Shown: positions 36,369-46,049 of the stretch, in pieces
Position numbering within the stretch: the stretch's first letter is position 1
Layout of the letters: every line of letters begins with the position of its first letter
Origin: Bacteroidota bacterium
GTDB lineage: Bacteria; Bacteroidota; Bacteroidia; Chitinophagales; JADIYW01
Length of the DNA stretch: 62,778 bases
Reading direction: 5' to 3'
NCBI GenBank assembly: GCA_020436225.1
Contig: JAGQYE010000049.1
Span: 1-62,778 of the forward strand
The notes under the pieces: model-generated
What the model saw: only the letters and a program-made list of their open reading frames with translations
The model's database searches: none
What the model was told of the DNA's origin: nothing
Position numbers and translations under genes: made by a program

Positions 36369-39248
36369 ATGTCTGCCCAAACTTTACCACCAATTGCCGA
36401 AGAAGAAATTACGCATATCAATGTATATGGAGCGAAAGAGCACAACCTAAAAAATATCGATGTACATATTCCAAGAAATCAATTTGTTGTTATTACAGGC
36501 TTGAGTGGAAGCGGCAAATCGTCTTTAGCTTTCGATACCATTTTTGCTGAAGGACAACGCCGATATATGGAAAGTTTTGGTTCATACGTTCGGCAATTTA
36601 TTGGCAATTTAGAACGACCAAATGTCGAAAAAATTTCCGGGTTATCGCCTGTCATTTCTATTGAACAAAAAACAACCAGTAGAAACCCACGAAGTACCGT
36701 TGGCACCACAACCGAAATTTATGATTTCTTACGCTTGCTTTATGCACGTATCGGTGAAGCCTATTCGTACAACACAGGCAAAAAAATGGTGCGCTTTTCT
36801 GAAGAGCAAATTATCGAAGATATACTTCAAAAATTTCAAGATAAAAAAATTTCCATTTTAGCACCTTTGGTGCGCGGACGAAAAGGACATTATCGCGAAT
36901 TGTTTGAAGACATAAGAAAACAAGGCTATTTACGTGTGCGTGTTGATGGCGAAACCAAAGAAATCCAAGCAAAAATGCAAGTCGATCGCTACAAAATACA
37001 CGATATCGAAGTTCTGATTGATAGACTAAAAGTAAACACAAATGATATTCAACGCTTGCGTGCATCGATTCAGAAAGCATTGAAAGCCGGCAAAGACCTT
37101 TTATTTATTGAAGATTTAGAACAAGCAATAGCAACACAAAATCAAATTACAACCTATAGTAAAACGTTGATGTGTATTGATACTGGCATTTCTTATGAAG
37201 AACCTTCGCCGAATTCTTTTTCTTTCAATTCGCCTTATGGTGCTTGTCCGAAATGCAAAGGATTAGGTACTTTAAAAACAGCTGACCTTTCTAAGGTTAT
37301 TCCTGACGATACAAAATCTATTAAAGAACAAGGCATTGCTGCACTTGGCGAATATCGCGACACTTATACTTATAAAATCATCGAGCAAATTTTAAAATCT
37401 TTTAAAGTCAATAACAAAACACCTATTAATAAATTGCCAAAAGAATGTTTGGATATTATTTTATATGGAACTGACGAAAAATTTAAAATCGAAGCGCGCG
37501 AAAATCCAACAAGAAAATCAACCAACACACATTGGAGTTTGTCGTATGATGGTGTCATCAATCAAATCAACAGAACTTTAGAAGAAAGTAGTAGCGATGC
37601 GTTGATGAATTGGGCGAATAATTATGTTAGCGAAGTGGATTGTCCGGATTGCAATGGTGCGCGACTAAAAAAAGAATCTTTGTGGTTTAAGTTAGACAAA
37701 AAAAACATCAGCGAAATTGCTCATTTAGATTTGAATGAATTAGCCGATTGGATAAAAAATTTAGATAAAAAATTAAACAACAACCAACGCATTATTGCCA
37801 AAGATATTTTAAAAGAATTAGAAGCTAGAATCAACTTCTTGTTGAATGTAGGCTTGAATTATTTATCACTCAATCGTCCAACCGGTACGCTTTCCGGCGG
37901 TGAATCGCAGCGCATTCGATTAGCCACACAAATAGGCTCTGAACTGCAAGGCATCACATATATTTTAGATGAACCCAGCATTGGTTTACATCAACGCGAC
38001 AACCATCGTTTAATTGATGCTTTGCGGAATCTATCAGATATTGGAAATACTGTAATTGTAGTGGAACACGACAAAGACATTATGTTGGCATCTGATTATC
38101 TAATCGATATGGGACCGCGTGCCGGCATTCACGGCGGCGAAATTGTAGCACAAGGAAAACCCAAAGATTTTATTCGGTTTAATACCATCACTTCCAAATA
38201 TTTAGCCAATCAACTTTCTATCGAAATTCCCAAAAATAGAAGAAAAGGAAATGGGCATTTTCTGCGATTAAAAGGTGCAAGTGGCAACAATCTTAAAAAT
38301 GTAAATATTGATATTCCATTAGGAACTTTTGTTTGTGTGAGTGGCGTTTCGGGTTCCGGAAAATCAACGCTTATCAACGATACTTTATATCCGATTTTAA
38401 ATCAACATTTTTATCGTTCGCCATTTAATCCGATGCCATACAAAAGTATCGAAGGCTTAGAGTTTATTGATAAAGTGATTGAGATAGACCAGCAACCTAT
38501 CGGACGAACACCACGCAGCAACCCAGCAACGTATATCAAACTATTTGATAAAATCAGAGAGTTGTATGCCAATATTCCGGAATCAAAAATTCGTGGTTAT
38601 AAAAATGGACGTTTTTCATTTAATGTAATTGGCGGTAGATGCGAGGAATGTCAAGGTGGCGGTATGAAATTAATTGAGATGAATTTCTTGCCGGATGTTT
38701 ATGTTGAATGTCCGAAATGCTTGGGTAAACGCTATAACCGAGAAACATTGGAAATAAAATACAAAGGCAAAAATATTTATGATGTTTTAGATATGTCGAT
38801 AGAAGAAGCTTTGCATTTTTTTGAACATATTCCTTCTATTCATCGGAAAATACAAACTTTATATGATGTTGGTTTAGGCTATGTTCGTTTAGGGCAATCG
38901 GCGACAACATTAAGTGGCGGAGAAGCGCAACGTGTAAAACTTTCGGAGGAATTAAGCAAACGCGACACCGGTAAAACGGTTTATATTTTAGATGAACCAA
39001 CAACCGGATTACACTTTGAAGATATTCGTGTGTTATTAGATGTCTTGCAAAAGTTGGTGGAAAAAGGCAATACTATTATTGTTATTGAACACAATTTAGA
39101 TGTGATAAAAGTGGCAGATTATATTATCGACCTTGGACCGGAAGGCGGACGAGGTGGCGGCGAAATTGTTGCGTGTGGCACACCGGAAGAAATTGCTAAA
39201 AACAAAAAAAGTATTACCGGAAAATTTTTGAAAGAAGAATTGAAATAA
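36369..39248 (+). CDS. uvrA: Excinuclease ABC subunit A
   Basis: UvrA recognises DNA lesions with UvrB in nucleotide excision repair. It has two ABC ATPase modules: Walker A GLSGSGKSS near the N-terminus and GVSGSGKST in the second half, each with an LSGGE signature (LSGGESQRIRLA and LSGGEAQRVKLS). Zinc-binding cysteines appear as CPKCKGLG and as the CEECQGGG/CPKCLGKRYN pair. The ATG at 36369 was chosen because the conserved HINVYGAKEHNLKN begins 18 residues later. The frame is open to an earlier ATG at 36309, so the start is not certain. The length of 959 residues is normal. Confidence 0.97.
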   Translation: MSAQTLPPIAEEEITHINVYGAKEHNLKNIDVHIPRNQFVVITGLSGSGKSSLAFDTIFAEGQRRYMESFGSYVRQFIGNLERPNVEKISGLSPVISIEQKTTSRNPRSTVGTTTEIYDFLRLLYARIGEAYSYNTGKKMVRFSEEQIIEDILQKFQDKKISILAPLVRGRKGHYRELFEDIRKQGYLRVRVDGETKEIQAKMQVDRYKIHDIEVLIDRLKVNTNDIQRLRASIQKALKAGKDLLFIEDLEQAIATQNQITTYSKTLMCIDTGISYEEPSPNSFSFNSPYGACPKCKGLGTLKTADLSKVIPDDTKSIKEQGIAALGEYRDTYTYKIIEQILKSFKVNNKTPINKLPKECLDIILYGTDEKFKIEARENPTRKSTNTHWSLSYDGVINQINRTLEESSSDALMNWANNYVSEVDCPDCNGARLKKESLWFKLDKKNISEIAHLDLNELADWIKNLDKKLNNNQRIIAKDILKELEARINFLLNVGLNYLSLNRPTGTLSGGESQRIRLATQIGSELQGITYILDEPSIGLHQRDNHRLIDALRNLSDIGNTVIVVEHDKDIMLASDYLIDMGPRAGIHGGEIVAQGKPKDFIRFNTITSKYLANQLSIEIPKNRRKGNGHFLRLKGASGNNLKNVNIDIPLGTFVCVSGVSGSGKSTLINDTLYPILNQHFYRSPFNPMPYKSIEGLEFIDKVIEIDQQPIGRTPRSNPATYIKLFDKIRELYANIPESKIRGYKNGRFSFNVIGGRCEECQGGGMKLIEMNFLPDVYVECPKCLGKRYNRETLEIKYKGKNIYDVLDMSIEEALHFFEHIPSIHRKIQTLYDVGLGYVRLGQSATTLSGGEAQRVKLSEELSKRDTGKTVYILDEPTTGLHFEDIRVLLDVLQKLVEKGNTIIVIEHNLDVIKVADYIIDLGPEGGRGGGEIVACGTPEEIAKNKKSITGKFLKEELK

Positions 39249-39343
39249 GTTATATCTCAAATTAAAAAAGAAATACTAATTTTCCTTAATTCACTTTCAT
39301 ATCAATAAACACAAAAGAATAAATCTTTATCTTTACGCATAAG

Positions 39344-41362
39344 ATGGGTTTTGTTTTTTCTTGGTTCTTACTCGCACTTTTTGCCTTAGCTATTCCTATT
39401 CTTATTCATTTATTTTATTTCCGAAGATTTAAGAAAGTTTATTTCTCCGATATCCGATTTTTAAAACAAATTCAAGAAGAAAAATCAACTTTAGAAAAAC
39501 TAAAAAAACGTTTGATTCTAGCATCGCGTTTGTTAGCAATATTCTTTTTAATATTAGCTTTTGCTCAACCTTTTATCGGCAAAAACAAGCAACAACATCA
39601 ACAAGGAAGTGCTGCTGTTGCTGTATATATCGACAATTCGTATTCGATGGGTTTAAAATATGCCGGCGAATCTGCATTAGCTATTGCACAACAAAAAGCT
39701 AAAGAAATTGCACAAGCATTTCAAACCGATGATAAATTTATTTTACTGACCAATGATTTTGATGGCACACATCAACATTGGATGCAACAACAAGATTTCT
39801 TAGATGCCGTAGATAAAATTACGTTGTCGTCTGCAACAAGAAAAATAGATGCAATCAGCAAAAAACAATCAGCATTATTTCAAACAATTGGCGCTAAAAA
39901 TAAACTCGGTTTTTTCATTTCCGATTTTCAAAAAAATACTTTAGCAAAAAGCGAAGACACCAATTTTATAGCACATTTTTTGCCGATTCTATCCAATCCT
40001 AAAAAAAATATTTTTGTGGATTCTTGTTGGTTCGAGCAACCTGTTTTTACCAAAAACACCAACAATAAACTCTTAGTTCGTTTAAAAAATTCAGGAAATG
40101 CTACAGCTGAGAAAGTGCGTGTTTCCGTAAAAATAAATGATGTTGTAAAAGCGATTGACGATGTAACCATCCAAGCACAAAGTGCCGTTATCGATTCGTT
40201 TACAATTTCTATCGCACAAGCCGGTTGGCAACGCGGCGAAATTTCTTTCAACGATTATCCAATTACGTTTGACGATCAATTTTATTTCGCGTTTAATATT
40301 TTAGGACAAGAAAAAATTTTGTCGATTGATGATGCTGAAACACCGAACAACATCGCTTCTATTTTTAGTAACGATGCGCATTTTGTTTTAGATAAAAACA
40401 ACAAAGGTCAAGTCGATTATTCCGCTTTTTCAAATTATGCATTAATCGTCATCAATCAAGTGCAAGAAATCAGTTCAGGTTTGTCGGCATCGCTGAAAAC
40501 CTATATAGAAAATGGTGGAAACGTATTACTCATACCGGCAAGTCAAGCCAATATCACTTCGTACAATACATTTTTATCGAATTGCCAAGCCGGAAATTTT
40601 GGTGAATTAAAAACACAAACCAACGAAGTAACGCAACTCAATTTGAATGAAGATGTGTTTAAAGGTGTGTTTAGCCAAGTTCCGAAAAATGTAGCGCTTC
40701 CAAAAATATCTAAATTCTATCCAATTTCTTCAAGCAACCAAGCGAATGCCAGAACGATAATGTCAACAAATTTAGGTTCGCCTTTTGTGGCAAAATATCT
40801 CGTTGGTAAAGGTTATATTTATTTATTGTCTGTTCCGTTAAATTCCGAGTTTTCTAATTTCCAATCCAATGCTATCATTGTGCCTTTGGTGTATAATATG
40901 GCTGTGTATAAGAAAAATTATCCGGCATTATATTATTATATGGGTCGAGATAATTTGATAGAGTTAAACAATACGACAAGCGGAAATGAAAGCATTTATA
41001 AACTTACTAATGGGAAATATGAATTTATTCCTGAAAATAGAAGCATTGGTACATCAACCTTATTGCGTATCAACACGACCTTACCAGCAGACGGTATTTA
41101 TGCGATAAGTTCTCAAAATAAAACATTCGGATTGGCGGCATTCAACTTTGACAGAACAGAATCCGTTTTAGATTTTGCATCCAAAGAAACTTTAAAAAAA
41201 TACTATTCAGGCAAAAACCAATTGGTATTAGACAACACGCAAGCCAACTTAGCAGCCGAAGTAAAACAAATTAAAGACGACATTTTATTATGGAAAGTTT
41301 GCGTAATTTTGTCTTTATTATTTTTGTTGATAGAAATTCTATTAATCCGATTTTGGAAATGA
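39344..41362 (+). CDS. BatA-domain / vWA-like membrane protein
   Basis: The 672-residue protein starts with the BatA-type pair of membrane segments (about residues 5-24 and 57-77, with PILIHLFYFRRFKKVYFSDIRFL between). A vWA-like domain follows with VYIDNSYSMG near residue 96, which keeps the DxSxS metal pattern. The periplasmic middle part has an Ig-like region and a type 1 glutamine amidotransferase-like segment (YIENGGNVLLIPA near 387). A final membrane helix ends the protein (about 645-668). It is separate from the Bat operon at 8.7-17 kb but probably similar in topology. It precedes the dihydroorotase-like gene by 38 bases. Confidence 0.8.
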   Translation: MGFVFSWFLLALFALAIPILIHLFYFRRFKKVYFSDIRFLKQIQEEKSTLEKLKKRLILASRLLAIFFLILAFAQPFIGKNKQQHQQGSAAVAVYIDNSYSMGLKYAGESALAIAQQKAKEIAQAFQTDDKFILLTNDFDGTHQHWMQQQDFLDAVDKITLSSATRKIDAISKKQSALFQTIGAKNKLGFFISDFQKNTLAKSEDTNFIAHFLPILSNPKKNIFVDSCWFEQPVFTKNTNNKLLVRLKNSGNATAEKVRVSVKINDVVKAIDDVTIQAQSAVIDSFTISIAQAGWQRGEISFNDYPITFDDQFYFAFNILGQEKILSIDDAETPNNIASIFSNDAHFVLDKNNKGQVDYSAFSNYALIVINQVQEISSGLSASLKTYIENGGNVLLIPASQANITSYNTFLSNCQAGNFGELKTQTNEVTQLNLNEDVFKGVFSQVPKNVALPKISKFYPISSSNQANARTIMSTNLGSPFVAKYLVGKGYIYLLSVPLNSEFSNFQSNAIIVPLVYNMAVYKKNYPALYYYMGRDNLIELNNTTSGNESIYKLTNGKYEFIPENRSIGTSTLLRINTTLPADGIYAISSQNKTFGLAAFNFDRTESVLDFASKETLKKYYSGKNQLVLDNTQANLAAEVKQIKDDILLWKVCVILSLLFLLIEILLIRFWK

Positions 41363-41400
41363 AAATAAAAACACACTTGTAAATTTACATAGCTAAAAAC

Positions 41401-42651
41401 ATGCATTATCTACTCAAAAATATTATAGTCTTAGATGCTTCTTCGAATTTCTATCAAAAGCAAGTAGATGTTTTGCTTAAAAATGGAAAAATAGAAAATA
41501 TCGATTTCTCAATTGACGACAAACAAGCAGAAGCATTAGATTTTTCGGGTTGTTATTTAGCGCAAGGTTTTTGTGATCTCTATGTAAATACTAATGATCC
41601 GGGTTTTGAGTATCGCGATGACATCAACACGATTGCACAGTCAGCGCTTGCAGGTGGTTTTACTACAATTTGTGCCATACCAAATAATTTTCCTATCACA
41701 CAAACCAAAGCACAAGTAGATTATATTCTCAATAAAGCAAAAAATACAGCGATAACTATTTTGCCGATTGGAGCTGTAACGGAAAACTTTGATGGTAAAT
41801 CGCCGACAGAAATGTTGGATATGCATCACGCCGGAGCTATCGCTTTTTCTGATATTCCACATAGCATAAATAATAGTGGTGTGCTGCTGCGCGCCTTACA
41901 ATATGTTCAACCTTTTGATGGTTTGGTAATCAATATGCCGTTCGACCAAACATTAGTTGGCGAAGGTATCATTAATGAAAGTGAAATTTCGGTACGAATG
42001 GGCATGAAAGGCATTACCAACTTATCGGAATATACTGCTGTGCAACGCAATATAGAAATTCTGCAATATGCAGGCGGCAAGTTGCATCTTGTTGGCATTT
42101 CTACGAAAGAAAGTGTTGAGATTATCCGACAAGCAAAAGCAAAAAATTTGAATCTTAGTTGCTCAGTTTTTGTGCATCATCTTATTAGCAATGAAAACGA
42201 TGTAAAAAACTTTGATTCTAATTATAAAGTATTTCCGCCATTGCGTAGCAACGCCGACCAGCAAGCATTAATTGATGGATTGAAAGATGGAACGATTGAT
42301 TGCATTTCTACACAACATACACCGTTAAATATTGACGAAAAAAATGTTGAATTTGAACAAGCATTAAACGGCATTATCGGATTAGAAACAGCATTTGGTT
42401 TATTAAATAAAAAATTGGAAAAAGAAATCTCTAAAGAGAAATTGGTTGATTTGTTATCCAAAAATCCAAAAAACATTATTCAACCTAAGCAATCAACAAC
42501 AGATTTTGTAATTCTCAATTTTGATGAAACTTATACATTTACTGAAAAACATATTCGTTCAAAATCGAAAAACACACCTTATCTTCAACAAACCTTAAAA
42601 GGAAAAGTGAAAGCTGTTTTTTCTAAAGGTCAACTGGTGATTAATAAATAA
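41401..42651 (+). CDS. Dihydroorotase homologue lacking catalytic residues
   Basis: The 416-residue protein aligns over its length with dihydroorotase (PyrC/PyrX type): GFCDLYVNTNDPG at residues 56-68, ALAGGFTTICAIPNN near 82-96, VFPPLRSNADQQALIDGLKDGTID near 277-300. The residues needed for zinc binding and catalysis have changed. The HxH motif is Tyr61-Val-Asn63, the substrate Arg is Asn65, and the catalytic Asp before the late His is Gln305. It is therefore probably not a dihydroorotase; noncatalytic homologues elsewhere serve as structural partners of aspartate carbamoyltransferase, but no pyrB is in the window. Its TAA overlaps the next ATG by one base. Confidence 0.85.
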   Translation: MHYLLKNIIVLDASSNFYQKQVDVLLKNGKIENIDFSIDDKQAEALDFSGCYLAQGFCDLYVNTNDPGFEYRDDINTIAQSALAGGFTTICAIPNNFPITQTKAQVDYILNKAKNTAITILPIGAVTENFDGKSPTEMLDMHHAGAIAFSDIPHSINNSGVLLRALQYVQPFDGLVINMPFDQTLVGEGIINESEISVRMGMKGITNLSEYTAVQRNIEILQYAGGKLHLVGISTKESVEIIRQAKAKNLNLSCSVFVHHLISNENDVKNFDSNYKVFPPLRSNADQQALIDGLKDGTIDCISTQHTPLNIDEKNVEFEQALNGIIGLETAFGLLNKKLEKEISKEKLVDLLSKNPKNIIQPKQSTTDFVILNFDETYTFTEKHIRSKSKNTPYLQQTLKGKVKAVFSKGQLVINK

Positions 42652-43058
42652 TGGAAATCAACATTCAGCATATCGAAGAAAAAATAATTAACGCTTTAGA
42701 AAATGAAGATGTAAAAGCTATCTATTTGTATGGAAGCATTATTACAGAATATTATAATGTAGAAAGTGATATAGATATAGCGGTTTTATTTAATCAAAAG
42801 AAAAGTGCGATGCAAGTATTTGATGTGCAAGTAAAATTATCTTCCATTTTCGATAGAGACATAGATTTGGTGCAATTAGATACAGTTTCAACAGTTTTAC
42901 AATTTCAAGTAATACAAACAGGCAAACGCATTTTCTGTAAAGATGAGAAATTTTGCAATAAATATGAGTCGCAAATTTTTTGTGATTATGTAGAGTTAAA
43001 TGAATTGAGAAAACCTTATTTAGATGAAATTTCTAAAACAGGAAAAGTTTTGCGTTGA
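42651..43058 (+). CDS. MNT-domain nucleotidyltransferase, MntA-like antitoxin
   Basis: The 135-residue protein is a minimal nucleotidyltransferase with the signature GS-x10-DxD (Gly28-Ser29, Asp40 and Asp42). In MntA/HepT modules this enzyme transfers AMP from ATP to a tyrosine of the HEPN toxin and so neutralises it. The gene starts within the TAATG that ends the dihydroorotase-like gene and its own TGA overlaps the HEPN ATG. Order and pairing fit a type VII-like toxin-antitoxin module. The function is inferred from motifs and the neighbour. Confidence 0.88.
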   Translation: MEINIQHIEEKIINALENEDVKAIYLYGSIITEYYNVESDIDIAVLFNQKKSAMQVFDVQVKLSSIFDRDIDLVQLDTVSTVLQFQVIQTGKRIFCKDEKFCNKYESQIFCDYVELNELRKPYLDEISKTGKVLR

Positions 43059-43462
43059 TGGACGATGTATTAATATATAAAGCACAAACCATAGAGCGAT
43101 GTATCAATCGCGTACAAGAAATGTATGCCGTTTCAAAAGAAGAGATCGACACAAATTTTTTATATCAAGATGCTATTATATTGAATATAGAACGAGCTTG
43201 TCAGGCAGCAATAGATATGGGCAGTCATTTTGTAAAAACACATAAATTAGGTATTCCACAGAGTAGCAAAGATGTCTTTCAAATTTTACATTCAAACAAA
43301 ATAATAGATGAATCGTTAAACTTGAAGCTTCAAGCTATGGTTGGTTTCAGAAAGATTGCTGTGCATGATTATTCTAACTTAAATTTGGAAATTTTACACA
43401 GCATCATTCAAAAAGATATAGATGACATTTTAACTTTTTCAAAAACAATCTTGTTAAAATAA
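43058..43462 (+). CDS. HEPN-domain ribonuclease, HepT-like toxin
   Basis: The 134-residue all-helical protein (DUF86/HepT family) has the catalytic R-x4-H-x-Y motif at Arg98, His103 and Tyr105. HepT proteins cut RNA, and the Tyr is the residue that MntA-type enzymes modify. The ATG at 43058 overlaps the TGA of the antitoxin gene by one base; an in-frame TTG one codon upstream is a less likely start. Its TAA overlaps the ATG of the DUF4199 gene in the same way. All catalytic residues are present, so the toxin should be active if released. Confidence 0.88.
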   Translation: MDDVLIYKAQTIERCINRVQEMYAVSKEEIDTNFLYQDAIILNIERACQAAIDMGSHFVKTHKLGIPQSSKDVFQILHSNKIIDESLNLKLQAMVGFRKIAVHDYSNLNLEILHSIIQKDIDDILTFSKTILLK

Positions 43463-43893
43463 TGGAAAATAATTCTCTACCAGATAATAATCCTCGCGGA
43501 GTTTTAAGTGGCTTAGCCATTACTATTGTTTCAGCATTGTTTTCTACCATTTTCTATGTGGCATTTACGCTATTAGCTTATTACAAAAAAATGCCGTTTA
43601 GTGAAGCTAAAGTTGTATTTACGCAAATCATCTCAATTGTAATGTCTGTTTTTTTAGCTTTATACTTAGCAAGAAAAATACAAGGAAATAAACTTAGTTT
43701 AATTCAAGGCATTCTTACCGGCTGGATGGCAAGTATGATGCTGGCAATATTTATTTCGACTTATTATACGATATTTTTTAAAGCAACTAACCAATTTATG
43801 CCTGAAGGTGCTTTTGCCCGTTTGTTGTTTTTATACAATGGCATCGGTTTGATTTGGTCTATTATTTTTGCCATTTTTTTAAGAAAAGAATAA
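43462..43893 (+). CDS. DUF4199 membrane protein
   Basis: A 143-residue protein with four hydrophobic helices (about residues 15-37, 48-67, 75-98 and 117-139), matching the DUF4199 family of Bacteroidota. Function is unknown. The start codon overlaps the HEPN stop by one base (TAATG), so its translation may depend on the upstream genes. A glycosyltransferase follows 61 bases later; DUF4199 genes are often next to such GT2 genes. Confidence 0.78.
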   Translation: MENNSLPDNNPRGVLSGLAITIVSALFSTIFYVAFTLLAYYKKMPFSEAKVVFTQIISIVMSVFLALYLARKIQGNKLSLIQGILTGWMASMMLAIFISTYYTIFFKATNQFMPEGAFARLLFLYNGIGLIWSIIFAIFLRKE

Positions 43894-43930
43894 AAGCCAA
43901 AATACTATTGGCAACAAGCGCGAATAAAAC

Positions 43931-43938
43931 TATTTTTG
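43931..43938 (+). promoter_or_regulatory. -7 element for the GT2 gene
   Basis: TATTTTTG matches TAnnTTTG and lies 16 bases before the TTG start at 43955, so the transcript would have a leader of only about 10 bases. Confidence 0.45.
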
Positions 43939-43954
43939 CATAAACAAAGAATAT

Positions 43955-44896
43955 TTGGATATCTCAATCATCATACCATTATTAAACGAAGCCGAATCGC
44001 TGCCGGAATTATTTTCTTGGATAGAAAAAGTAATGAAAGACAACAATTTTTCGTATGAGATTATTGCTGTAGATGATGGAAGCAAAGACGATTCTTGGAA
44101 AGTAATTGAACAAGCAGCACAAAAAAATCCAAGCATAAAAGGTATTCGATTTCAGCGAAATTACGGCAAATCTGCGGCTTTACAAGTTGCCTTTGAAGCA
44201 GCTCAAGGCGATGTTGTTATCACCATGGATGCCGATTTACAGGATTCACCTGACGAAATTCCGGAGTTGTATAAGATGATAAAAAATGATGGGTTTCATT
44301 TGGTTTCCGGCTGGAAAAAGAAACGTTACGACCCATTGACTAAAACTATTCCGACTAAATTATTTAATGCCGTTACGCGTTCTGTTTCGGGCATACACAA
44401 CCTCCACGATTTTAATTGCGGATTGAAAGCTTACCAAAAAAATGTGGTAAAAAATATAGAAGTATATGGCGAAATGCATCGCTATATTCCGGTGATTGCC
44501 AAGTGGAATGGATTTGATAAAATAACAGAAAAACCGGTTCAACATCAAGAACGTAAATACGGCAAAACAAAGTTTGGCTTAGAGCGATTTATTTATGGTT
44601 TTTTAGATTTAATGAGCATTACTTTTGTCAGTAAATATGGCAAAAGACCGATGCATATTTTCGGTACTTTAGGCGTGCTTTCTTTCTTTTTTGGTTTGTT
44701 GATTTTGATTTATCTAACCGTAACTAAATTATTTTTTGGCGTAATCGGCATGACAGACCGACCTATATTTTATCTTGGTATTTTAACGGTAATTGTTGGA
44801 ACGCAATTATTTGTTGCCGGATTTTTAGGCGAATTAGTAGCGCGCAACAGCAACGAAAGAAATGCCTATTCTATTAAGGAAAAAGTTAATCTGTAA
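43955..44896 (+). CDS. GT2 family glycosyltransferase (polyprenyl-phosphate sugar transferase type)
   Basis: The 313-residue protein begins DISIIIPLLNEAESLPELF, the family's N-terminal strand. It has the DXD-type MDADLQDSPDE near residue 91, and the GMHRYIP/ERKYGKTKFG blocks of dolichyl-phosphate mannose synthase/ArnC-like enzymes. Two C-terminal membrane helices lie at about 230-255 and 270-295. It probably moves a sugar from a nucleotide donor to a lipid carrier on the cytoplasmic face. The start is TTG: a stop lies at 43925-43927 and there is no ATG before the conserved region. Confidence 0.88.
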   Translation: MDISIIIPLLNEAESLPELFSWIEKVMKDNNFSYEIIAVDDGSKDDSWKVIEQAAQKNPSIKGIRFQRNYGKSAALQVAFEAAQGDVVITMDADLQDSPDEIPELYKMIKNDGFHLVSGWKKKRYDPLTKTIPTKLFNAVTRSVSGIHNLHDFNCGLKAYQKNVVKNIEVYGEMHRYIPVIAKWNGFDKITEKPVQHQERKYGKTKFGLERFIYGFLDLMSITFVSKYGKRPMHIFGTLGVLSFFFGLLILIYLTVTKLFFGVIGMTDRPIFYLGILTVIVGTQLFVAGFLGELVARNSNERNAYSIKEKVNL

Positions 44897-44902
44897 AGTA
44901 TT

Positions 44903-46018
44903 TTATTCTAAAGAAAATTCTCCGTACAACGGATAATGATCGGAAATTTTGTTGTTGATTATCTCAAATTTCTGTACGTTGAAATTCGGCGTAGTCAACA
45001 TATAATCAATGCGAATAAAAGGAATATTTCCGTTGTACGTATGTCCAACTCCAAAACCATAATCAATAAAGGCATCTTTTAATCCTTTTGATATTTTATT
45101 CATCGCATACGAATTCGGCAAGTCGTTAAAATCACCGCATAAAATTATGGGAACATTTTGTTTTTGTAAAAATGCACTCAACTCATTAGCTTGTTTTGCT
45201 CGACGCATAAAACCTCTTTTCAATTTGGCTAAAATGCTTTTGGTGCCATGTTCATTAAGGTCTTGTGTCTCTTTAAAATCGGCAATGGTTTCGTATTCTA
45301 CTTTTCCAAAATACAACGATTGTAAATGCACATTTACAAAACAAATCAAAGTGTCGTACATCTTGATGTAAGTATAAATTCCTTTAAATGGTTTCTTGCC
45401 ATAGCCTGTATTGAAAGGTTGTTTCATAATATTGCCTTGCTCAAGAATGGGAAATTTAGAAAAGGTAGCAATGCCCCATTCATCCGTTCCGCGCAACTTC
45501 ACTTCTCTGGTAAAAAAATGATAATTATAACCAATAGCTTGCAATTGTTTTATGGTATTAAAAGCTTTGCTGGTGTCTGTATAAAATTCTTGGAAACAAA
45601 TAATATCCGGATTTTTTTCTTGTAAGGTTTTAAAAATTTCTTGTTTCGAATTCTTGTTTTCACTCCAATTATACAAATCAAAATCACGAACATTATAGCT
45701 CATAATTTTTATTTTTTTTGTGGAAGATGAGATTTCATTATGTCCGAGATTGGTGGCAAACAAACGCATAATTTGTGGCAAACAAACTGCAATCGCCAAT
45801 AAAGAAACAACAGCAAAGTAGCGTTTGCGCAAAATCCAAATAATAGAAAATAGAAGATGGATAAAAATTAGCAATGGCAATAACAATCCAAAAAACGGAA
45901 TAAACCAAAATTTTTCCGGACTAATATACGATGCTGAAAGACTTATCATCAACAGCGCAACAAAAAATAAATTTACTGTTCTGGAGGTAAACGATAAAAA
46001 CCATTTCAAAAATCTCAT
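44903..46018 (-). CDS. Membrane-anchored endonuclease/exonuclease/phosphatase-family protein
   Basis: The 371-residue protein has three N-terminal membrane helices (about residues 10-30, 36-60, 67-88) and then an EEP-fold domain: KIMSYNVRDFDLY near 105, IICFQEFY near 137, ILCGDFNDLPNSYA near 292 and ISDHYPLYGEF at the end. These hold the metal ligands and the catalytic Asp/His. Family members cut nucleic acids or phosphodiesters of lipids; the substrate here is unknown. It is the last gene of the mutL operon on this strand, 31 bases after a rhomboid gene. Confidence 0.88.
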   Translation of the reverse strand: MRFLKWFLSFTSRTVNLFFVALLMISLSASYISPEKFWFIPFFGLLLPLLIFIHLLFSIIWILRKRYFAVVSLLAIAVCLPQIMRLFATNLGHNEISSSTKKIKIMSYNVRDFDLYNWSENKNSKQEIFKTLQEKNPDIICFQEFYTDTSKAFNTIKQLQAIGYNYHFFTREVKLRGTDEWGIATFSKFPILEQGNIMKQPFNTGYGKKPFKGIYTYIKMYDTLICFVNVHLQSLYFGKVEYETIADFKETQDLNEHGTKSILAKLKRGFMRRAKQANELSAFLQKQNVPIILCGDFNDLPNSYAMNKISKGLKDAFIDYGFGVGHTYNGNIPFIRIDYMLTTPNFNVQKFEIINNKISDHYPLYGEFSLE

Positions 46019-46049
46019 TGGGCAAAATAAATCAAAATAAATGGTTTGG

